Positions 55,815-64,000 of a DNA stretch of 64,000 nucleotides are shown here, piece by piece. Where the stretch lies: contig NW_024883444.1 of NCBI RefSeq assembly GCF_019059575.1, forward strand, positions 1 through 64,000, given 5' to 3'. This DNA comes from Amphibalanus amphitrite. Lineage: Eukaryota > Arthropoda > Thecostraca > Balanomorpha > Balanidae. Each line of letters begins with the position of its first letter. Positions within the stretch are counted from its first letter, which is position 1. A program made the translations under genes and the position numbers. The notes below the pieces were generated by a model. It made no database searches and was not told the origin of the DNA. It saw nothing but the letters and a program-made list of their open reading frames with translations.

Positions 55815-58800
55815 TCACTGCTCCATCTCCAGCCGAATGATCTTGGTGACTGGTCTCTTCAGAAGCCCCTTTGGCGTTCTCACATCCACCACTCTGACCA
55901 GGCCGTCTGAGCCAGGATACGTCCTCTCCACCCTCGCCATCGGCCAGTTTCCTCGAGGTGCGCTCGGGTCGAGAAGTAAGACAACTTCTCCTTCCCTCAG
56001 ATTCTGTCGAGCTTCGGTCCACTTTTGCCGCACCTGCAGAGTCGGCAGGTACTCACGCAACCAGCGACGCCAAAACTCTGTGTTGAGCTGCTGTAAGCGT
56101 CGCCAGCGCTGTCGCAGACTGCATCCCTCGTTGCCTGCTGAGGAAGCCATCTCGACTCTCGACGGTCCCGTGATGAAGTCTCCCGGTGTCAGCGGCGGCC
56201 GATCGTTGGGATCGGAAGAGACGGCTGTAAGGGGCCGTGAGTTCAGAAGTCCTTCAGCCTTGCAGAAGGCTGTTTGCAGCTCTTCATCGGTGAGATCCGC
56301 TCGTTCTAACGTCTTCGTCAGTGCTTTCTTGGCTACCTTCACGAGCGCCTCACAAACCCCATTGAAGTGAGGTGCTCCAGGTGGACTGAAAGTCCACTTC
56401 GTTTGATGCTGCGACAGCTCTCTTTGAATTTCTTCGCCATCCAGCTCCTGGACCTCCTTCTTCAGTTCTTTCGCGGCCCTCACGAAGTTTCTCCCATTGT
56501 CTGATCGTATCTCTGCTGGACAGCCGCGGCGCGACATGAATCGCATCAGGGCGCGCAGGAAGCTGGCGGTGTCCAGTGAGTACGCCATCTCCAGATGAAC
56601 CGCCTTTGTTCGCAGGCACACGAAGATGCATAAGTAGCGCTTCTGTCGCACCTTCCCTCGTCCCTGCTTGGTCCGGAACGGGCCAGCGTAGTCCACTGCA
56701 CATACCTCGAAGGCTCGCAGACCACCTGACTGTACTTGTGACGTCGTCAGCGGTGCCATCTCTTGTTCCTCGGGCTTGTTTGTGAGCTTCTGACATGTGA
56801 CGCACTTTCGGGAGCAGGACTTTATCATCTCTCTCGCTGCAGGGATCCAGAATCGCATTCTGAGGTCAGCCAGAGTGTGCTCAATGCCCATGCCATGTTC
56901 AGCCTTCACATGAAGATGCTGAATCACCAGCTTGCTGATGATGTGGTTCTTCGGTAGCAGCATCGGATGTTTCGTCTCGAAGCTCAGATCCGATCGCTGC
57001 AGTCGACCACCCACTCGGATGAGTCCATCTTCATCCAGAAATGGACTCAACTGTTTCACACTGCTTCGCCGGCAGGCTTTCCGTGCCGTTGTGCCGGTCG
57101 TCGCCGCTCGTTCGAGCTGCTCTCTTTCTTCTGGGAACGAGTCCTTTTGAGCCTGACGCACCCAGAACTTCTCTGCTTCCAGTATCTCCTCTGGCTTCAA
57201 TTCCTTGTCCAGTTGAGTTCTGTTCGCAGTTTCCCTCCGCAGAACTTTCACGAATCTCCGCACCCAGGCTGTGACTCTCAAAAGCCTTGTCCAGCTTGAG
57301 AAGTCCTCCGGGTTGAGAAGTCGGCAGCTGGGACCTGACTGAGCTCTCACAGCAAATGTGCTTTTCTGGTCCTTCTTAAACTCAGACTTGTCGAACTGCT
57401 CCGCTTGAAAATTCTTCTTCGGTGGCCACTCGTTACTGTCTTCTAGCAGAAACTTGGGCCCTTCCATCCAGAGCCGACTCTCTTTCAGCTCACTAAAACT
57501 TAAGCCTCTGGTAGGCGCATCTGCCGGGTTGTCTGTCCCCGACACGTGCTGCCACTGTTCAGGTGACGTCACCTCACAGATCTCTGATATCCTGTGGGCG
57601 ACAAACGGCTGAAAACAGCGAACCTCATTCCGAATCCAGCACAGCACGTCCATCGAATCGGACCAAAAGTGCACCTCTTCTAGTGTCTTGTTCATTGCTG
57701 TGCACAGCGTCTTCACAAGCCTCAATCCTAGCAGGGCGCCCATGAGCTCCAGTCTTGGAATAGTTTGGATCTTCCCTCGTGGCGCTACCCGAGCGCGAGC
57801 CAGCGCGAGCTGAGAAGCTCGTTTACCTTCACATTCGGAGACGACGTAAATAGCGGTGCCGTAGGCCTTCTCCGAGGCGTCACAGAAGACGTGAATCTCC
57901 TTGAGGGTAGCGTCTGGGAAAGGATGAATACATCTTGGCACTGAAAGGCTGCTGAGCTGCAGTATATCTTTAAACCACTCACGCCACTTCAGCTGCTGGT
58001 CACTTGGCAAGGCGTCATCCCAGTCTACTCCGCTGTTCCACGTCTGCTGAAACAGCATCTTCGCTCGAATGGTGAGCGGCACGAACAGACCGAGCGGATC
58101 GAAGACGGATGCCATTTCCCTGAGGCACGCTCTTTTGGTCAGTTCTCCGCAGAGGCCTCCTCGCTTTGACGTGTCTATGGACAGGCGATCTTCGTCTGCT
58201 GACCAGACTACTCCAAGCGTCTTGGTTGGTACCGAGCCTTGATCTTCGAAGAAGTGCTGAGAGCTGACTGCTCTGTCTTCGATGGGGATGGCCTTCAGCA
58301 CACTCGCATTGTTAGACATCCATTTCTTGATCTTCATGCCACCATCTTCCAAAATGGTACTGACCTGCTCTCTCGCCTTTACAGCCTCGTGTTCGGTTCG
58401 GAAGGACTGGATGCCGTCATCCATGTAGAAATGCTTCAGTAGCACCTCAGAGCCCAGCGGAAACGCGCTGGCGTGCTTCTTGGCGTTTTCTTTTAGCACG
58501 AACTGTGCGACGAATGGAGCGGCCGCGTTTCCAAACAGCCATCTGTTTGACTCGTATACGGTGGGTTCCTCGTCCTTCATGTTTCTCCACAGTACTCGGT
58601 GATACTTGCGGTCATCCGGAGCCAGCTCGACCTGCAAGAACATCTCGCAGACGTCACCGATCAGTGCGATGCGATGCAGTCTAAATCCGAGCAGTGTCTC
58701 GACCAGGTCAGTATAAAGAGACGGCCCTGGGAGAAGCTGTGAATTCAGGCTCACTCCCTGATACTTTGCAGCTGCATCATACACTATTCGGACCTTTGTC

Positions 58801-59165
58801 GACTCCTTTTCTTCTCGGACGACTGGAAAGTGTGGTAAAAACCACTCTTTTTCACCACTGTGCTCTCTTTTGGATGCGAGGATTTTGCTCATGTAGCCCT
58901 TCTTGACGTACTCTTCAAGAATCGCACCATACCTGGCAGGCAGGTCGCCTCCAAGTCGCTTCAAGGACTGCTCAAGTCGAACAAGACGCTGCATCGCTGC
59001 TTCATAGTTGCTGACCAGCTGAGGTTCCTGATTGTTGAAAATCAAAATGAAATAAATAGGGCCGGCTCTCTGGTTTGACTTAAAAAAGCTTGAATATATG
59101 AGCACTTCAATTATATTGGTGGCGGTGGTGGCAGCAGATAGCACACTGGCGGTACACAACCTCAC
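55815..59165 (-). mobile_element. BEL/Pao polyprotein, 5'-truncated (RT, RNase H, integrase)
   Basis: A 1116-residue open frame. The first ~45 residues are not retroelement-like, and conserved Pol begins at about 59030 (PQLVSNYEAAMQRL). Reverse transcriptase has the catalytic Asp in IGDVCEMF (about 171) and YMDD (247-250). RNase H has FCDAS, RLEL and WSDS at about 428-504. Integrase has an HHCC zinc part (about 757-791), then VDYAGPF, RSDNGRNF and an E in GVCEALVK (about 825, 889, 939). The C-terminus is the BEL-specific region that ends VTKIIRLE. Gag and protease are missing at the upstream side, where the LTR of a second element begins. No internal stops, so it is recent. Confidence 0.92.
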
Positions 59166-59397
59166 ACGGCGGCGGTGGCGACAGAACTCAGAACGAAATA
59201 CGACAACAAAGCGAAATCGGCGCGGTTAGGAAAAATATTCGTGAAGGATGCAGGGGTTACCAAATGGGCTGCCATGAGTAAAATAAAATGACGGGGCGTA
59301 AAGGAAAGGTAGGATACAACACAGTAACGATGGAAAACAAATACGGTACGGTAACATGAGGAGAAAAAAGGTCACAGGGCAGTAACGAATAGCGACA
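59039..59397 (-). mobile_element. Candidate 3' LTR of the upstream BEL/Pao element
   Basis: It begins TGTCGCTATTCG after the purine tract AGTGGGGAGTA and ends TTTTCAACA immediately before the neighbouring element's Pol homology. Length of about 360 bp suits an LTR. The 5' LTR would lie beyond the window, so the identity cannot be confirmed here. Confidence 0.5.
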
Positions 59398-59492
59398 TAC
59401 TCCCCACTTTCGAAGTGAGCCGTCACTTCGAAAAGTCTCTCCTCACTCGGCACACAGTCACTTTTTCGGCACTCGCCTCGCCGACGCTCACT

Positions 59493-62400
59493 TCACTCCG
59501 ACGCCTCTAGTCTCAACAGTTTGTTAATCGGGCGGCGGGTAAGTCGCCCTCTTAGCACGATACTCGCCGCGCGAGCGCGGCCGTCCGCTCCAGACAGGAG
59601 GGACACCACGCGCGCCAGAGGCCAGCGACCACGCGGACCTTCCGCGTGCACCAGCACAATCTCTCCGACCTCGGGCAGCCGAACCGGACGGCCGCGCCGA
59701 GAGAAGCTCCACGTGCGTAGAGCCTGCAGGTACTCTTTGGTCCATCGCTGAACCAGGTGCTCGCTGACCAGCCGCTGGTGCCGCCAGCGCCGACTCAGGC
59801 TGTCCAGCTCGTGGCCAGACGGAGAGAGCACGCCACGGATGGACGTGACCCCGAACAACAGGTGCGCGGGCGTCAGCACGTCGTCGTCACCTGGGGTGAG
59901 AGGTCGGAAGTTCAGTTGTAACGCCAACTCATACAGGGTGACTGCCAACTCCTCATGGGTAAGATAACACTGGTGCAGGGTAATGCGCAGGGACTTCTTG
60001 GTTATCCCGACCAAACGTTCCCAGAAGCCGCCCCACCAGGGCGCCGCCTCGGGTACAAAGCGCCAGGTCACAGCTGCAGGTAGGTGCCCGAGCAGGGCAT
60101 GAAACGTTCTGGCATTGTCACTCACAACTAGCGATGGGGTGCCACGTAGCGCAAAGAAGCGGCGCAAAGCCAACTTGACGTCAGCGACATTCTGAGTCTT
60201 ACACAGTTCGAGATGCACAGCTCGCGACGAGGCACAGGTCAGCAGCAGTACCCATACCTTGTCGCCGCCCTTGACGTACATCGGACCGAAAAAGTCCACA
60301 CCGACCCGGCTGAACGGACGGCTGGGCTCCGTCCTGAACAGGGGCAGCGCGCCATCAGCTGACCGGTACGGCGCACCTCGGTACCTCCGGCACCTGAAGC
60401 ATGTACTGACTACACGATGAACAGTTCGTCTCCTCACACAGTATTCACCAGACAGCAGTGCCAGTGTGGTGCGGGTACCCTGGTGAAACGATTTACGGTG
60501 TGCATCATCCACTATCAAGGTGGTCAGATGGGCAAACTCAGGCAGAATGATCAGAGCAGGTTCGTGAGTTCGCGTGACAGCTTCCAGGACACCATCTGCG
60601 TTTAGACGAGGTCTGACCTTCTCGAGTCGCGAGTTGGGTGGCAGCGGCGCGCCAGCCGTCAGCGCCTCCAGCTCCGGCGCGTAGGCGGCACTCTGCGAGA
60701 CCCGGATCCAGAACCGCAGCGCCTCCCGGCGCTCCTCGGGTGACAGCGCTCCACTCCTCCTCTCAGTGCGCTGGTGCCTGGCGTTGTGCGCGAAACGAAG
60801 AATCCACGCGGTGCGGTTCACTGCCTGCTTGAGATGAGAACACCGAGTCACATCAAACGGTCCACGCATGACGTCTGGAATCGGATCAGGGCCACACTCT
60901 CGTCTCACGGCCACGATCTGACGTCTGACCTCGGGCCTCGTCTCTGCTTCGGCTTCTGCTGAGGGAGGTGTCAGTAGCACTGACGAGGCATCATAGTCAG
61001 GCGGACTCAAATCAAATGGTGGACCCTTCCACCACTTGTCACAGGCGATGAGTGAGGTCAGCGTTACCCCTCTCGTGCCTATGTCAGCGGGGTTATCAGA
61101 GCCTCTGACGTACCTCCACTGGTCGGCGGTCGTCAACTGAAGCACAGTCTTCACCCGGTTCTCCACGAACATCTTGAGAGGCCGCCTCCGGTTGAGCCAG
61201 TGAAGCACGTCGGTCGAGTCGGACCAGTAGGTGACTGTTGCGCTCTCCAGATGCAGCGCGTTCTTGATGAAGTCCATCAACCTGGCTCCAACAACAGCGG
61301 CCATCAGCTCCAGCCTGGGGATCGTTAGATGTGGAGACAGGGGGGCCAGCCTACTCTTCGACATCACCAGGGCAGGCTCCCCACCCTGGACCACATACAC
61401 CACCGCGCAGTAGGCGGTCCGAGACGCGTCACAAAACACGTGAAAAGTCGCTCCGGACTGATCGTCACGCGCTCCGGCTAGGCGAGGGAACCAGATCACC
61501 CTCCCCGGCGAGTCTCTCCACCAGGCTCGGACCTCGGTCTGCAGCTCCCCACTCAGGGGACTATCCCATGTGCATTGAGCGTCAAGCCAGGTACGTTGAA
61601 ACAGGGCCTTCCCCCAGATCAGCCACGGCGTCACCACGCCGAGCGGATCAAACGGTCTACTCACAGCAGATAGCAGCTCAGTCCGGGTGCCAGGGCAGGT
61701 CACCTGTGGCACGGTCACGGCCAGACGATCCGATCTTGTGCTCCACAGTAGGCCGAGCACCTTCTCGTCCTCAGTGTCGTCACCAGACATCCTGGTATTG
61801 TGAAGATCCATGGAGGCCTCGCTGAAGACGTCACCCATCTTCGTCAGTCCGACCTCCGCCTCCGCCCTCGTACTGAAGGACGGGCACATGTCGTCCATGT
61901 AGACGGAATCCTGAACCTTCTGCAACAGAACAGGTTCATCGCGCAGACACCGGCGGACGTGCTCAGCGATAGTGCACAGCAGCATGTAGGGCGAACAGGT
62001 GAGTCCAAACGGGACCCTGCGAAACCTCAGCCGCTGGCCCGCCCACAGCAGCTGCACGAACTGACGGTCCTCCTCAGTGAGTACAATCTGATGGAAAGCT
62101 GCACGAATGTCCGTCTGACAACCCACGGCTCCTGAACGGAAGTTAAGTAGCACAGCTGGTAAACGATGCAGCAGGTTCTCTCCCGGCTCAAGGTAGGAGT
62201 TCAGGCTCATACCTGCACCGTCTGGCGCTGATCCATCGAACACCACTCGCAGTTTGCCGTTGCGGTGCAGTCCTCGGTGCGGTAAGATGAACTCTGATGG
62301 CGGACTCGGCAGCGCGGGCTCGATGACAGCGTCTTCCAGCAGCTGATGCAGGTGGTCATCGTACTCCTGGAACTGTTCAACATTCAACTTCTCTGTCATA

Positions 62401-64000
62401 CGGTGAGTCCGGGTCTTCGATAACATCAGGTTAGACACTGGGCGCTGGTCGGACTTCCATACTAGCCCCATCTCATACCTGTTCTCGGTGGCGTTCCAAG
62501 TCGGTACAGGTGGGTCTCTCTCGGCGGTCTCCTCTGCGGCGACTCCCACAGCGTCCAGCGTCCACATTCGCTCGACGTCAACCAGCTGACAGCGGTAGGC
62601 GTGCCGCTGCCGGGTCGTCTGCTGGCCTGGGGACTGTCCGTGGAGCACATACCCGAACACAGTCTCCACCAGGCGGAGGCCAGGATTCACCTCCACCTGG
62701 TTCCACAACACCACCTTGTACAGCTGATCACACCCAATTAGAACATCAACAGGTCCGTCACGGAAGTCATCAGCAAGCTCTACACTTGGGGGCAGAGACT
62801 GAATGGGTGGTGGAGCTCCCACGGGCGCGCACAGCTTATCAGTTCTCCAGAACACAAGCTCGGCCTCACCTTTCTGGTATCCAGTGAGCCGCGCGCTTAC
62901 TTGGTCGTACTGGTGAGCCTCCTCAACTCTCTCCTTGAATCCGACGCACGCGAAGGTCCCCTGGCCGACCTTCTCGAGTCCCAGCTGGTCAGCCAGTGAA
63001 GCCCGGATGAAGGAGGCGTCTGCCCCGCCGTCAATCAGCGCGCGTACTAGACGCACGCCCCGAGGACCAGCCACCTCCACGAGCGCCGTCTGCACGTAGC
63101 AGTGCTGCTGGCTCCGCACGCCCATGCACATCCGTCCCTGGTTGGCAGAAAAAGTACCAGCAGCAGCAGGGGGCGGCAATGGTCTGCGATCAGGCATGCG
63201 ACTCTCAGACACAGCAGCAGCGGCAGGGGGTGACAGAGGTCCGCGATCAGGTACACATCTCTCAGTAGGCATGAGGGCTGCATGCTCTCCTGGCGGTGGG
63301 TGCAATGACGAGTGATGCGGGCCACCACACCATGGGCATCGGGTGCTGTGGCAAGCACGCAGCAGATGGGGACCAAGACACTGGTAGCAGAGCTTAGCCT
63401 GGCGCACAACATCCCAGCGAACAGGCACAGTCATGGTGCGGTAGGCCGAACACGCAGCCAGGCCATGCTTACCCGTTCCGCATGCCAGACATACCCAGTC
63501 AGGTCCCTTCTTCTGCCTCACGTTCAGCATGCTGACTGTTGGCTTCCCAGGTACTGCGGTAGGTGGCTGCTCACTGGTGATCCTCTTCCTCCGAGCAGCT
63601 GCCTCCTCCCTGATGCTCATCTCCTTCTGCAGGAACTTCAGGAAGACTGTGAGTTCATCAGATGAGTCAGCACTGCATCTCAGCCACTCAATCTTCCATG
63701 ACTCAGGGATGCACGACAATAGCACAGGCATCAGCAGGACAGCATATGAGTCAGGCAACACGTTCATCGTCTCCAGCGCCCTGACCTCAGAAACCAGCCC
63801 ATCAATCATGCGGCGCAAGCGGACCAAGTCATTGTCACTGTGCACAGGGGTGGTGGACAACAATCTCTGCATCAGCACCTTAATGCACAAATCTGGGCGA
63901 TCAAACCTTTCCTTCAGGGTCTCCACAGCCTTCAAGTAGCCCTGGTCAGTGATGGGAAGACCCTGCACAGCCACCTCAGCCTGATCGACGAGGTGCGCCT
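59493..64000 (-). mobile_element. BEL/Pao polyprotein, near complete (Gag, PR, RT, RNase H, IN)
   Basis: Open from the window's right edge (no stop, so the true start lies beyond 64000) to a stop at 59493, at least 1493 residues. Gag-type sequence (LKERFDRPDL) is followed by cysteine clusters (CLACGTGKHG; CYQCLGPHLLRACHSTRCPWC). The aspartic protease has ALIDGGADASFI at about 312-323, with DGGA in place of the usual DSG/DTG. RT has TDIRAAFHQI (about 621-630) and YMDD (692-695). RNase H has FCDAS, RLEL and WSDS (about 847-920). Integrase has HHCC (about 1159-1195) and the triad in VGVDFFGP, VVSDNART and GFWERLVG (about 1227, 1286, 1319). It ends with the BEL-type C-terminal region. All catalytic blocks look intact. 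Confidence 0.94.

Overview
This is a window from an animal nuclear genome, most likely an arthropod and plausibly a crustacean. The clade is an inference from two things: the style of the genes and the transposon mix (two BEL/Pao retrotransposons plus hAT, PIF/Harbinger, mariner and TTAA-target elements). The genes are spliced and GC-rich at third codon positions, and they sit as small islands in AT-richer, repeat-filled DNA. I see no bacterial operons, CRISPR arrays or rRNA.

Host genes. (1) One exon on the minus strand at 14735-15010 is the first coding exon of a class A GPCR (N-terminus, TM1 and the start of TM2), ending at a clean splice donor. (2) A RagC/RagD GTPase gene lies on the plus strand from 42061 to 50196. 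Seven coding exons join in frame through a stop codon; only the short 5' coding exon is missing. (3) The last exon of a Cu/Zn superoxide dismutase is on the minus strand at 52135-52245, convergent with RagC. (4) A possible small single-membrane-span protein, not recognised, is encoded on the minus strand at 40742-41014 in a GC-rich island. It has two full TGACGTCA sites upstream, spaced 21 bp apart.

Mobile DNA dominates the rest. Six elements of about 0.9-1.5 kb (16767, 18108, 28815, 30056, 35899, 54582) are each flanked by TTAA and begin CCC and end GGG. Each has G/C homopolymer tracts inside its ends and an interior full of AGGTCA half-sites and TGACGTCA octamers. Two older relatives lie at 11564 and 13843. 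Other elements include two hAT-type MITEs with perfect 8-bp duplications (3526, 42433), two copies of one PIF/Harbinger derivative with TAA or TTA duplications (36246, 47062), and a fold-back Tc1/mariner remnant (19608). There is also a composite inverted-repeat element carrying a broken THAP-domain gene (6299-10032). The last 8 kb holds two BEL/Pao polyproteins in the same orientation; one appears to be inserted into the other. A degenerate GGGCCC-rich satellite with a 158-bp higher-order period fills about 24.2-25.7 kb.

The most interesting signal is the TTAA family: non-autonomous transposons that would spread dense arrays of nuclear-receptor-like half-sites together with CRE-like octamers. 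Whether these bind host factors, bind the transposase, or only reflect amplified sequence cannot be decided from the sequence alone.
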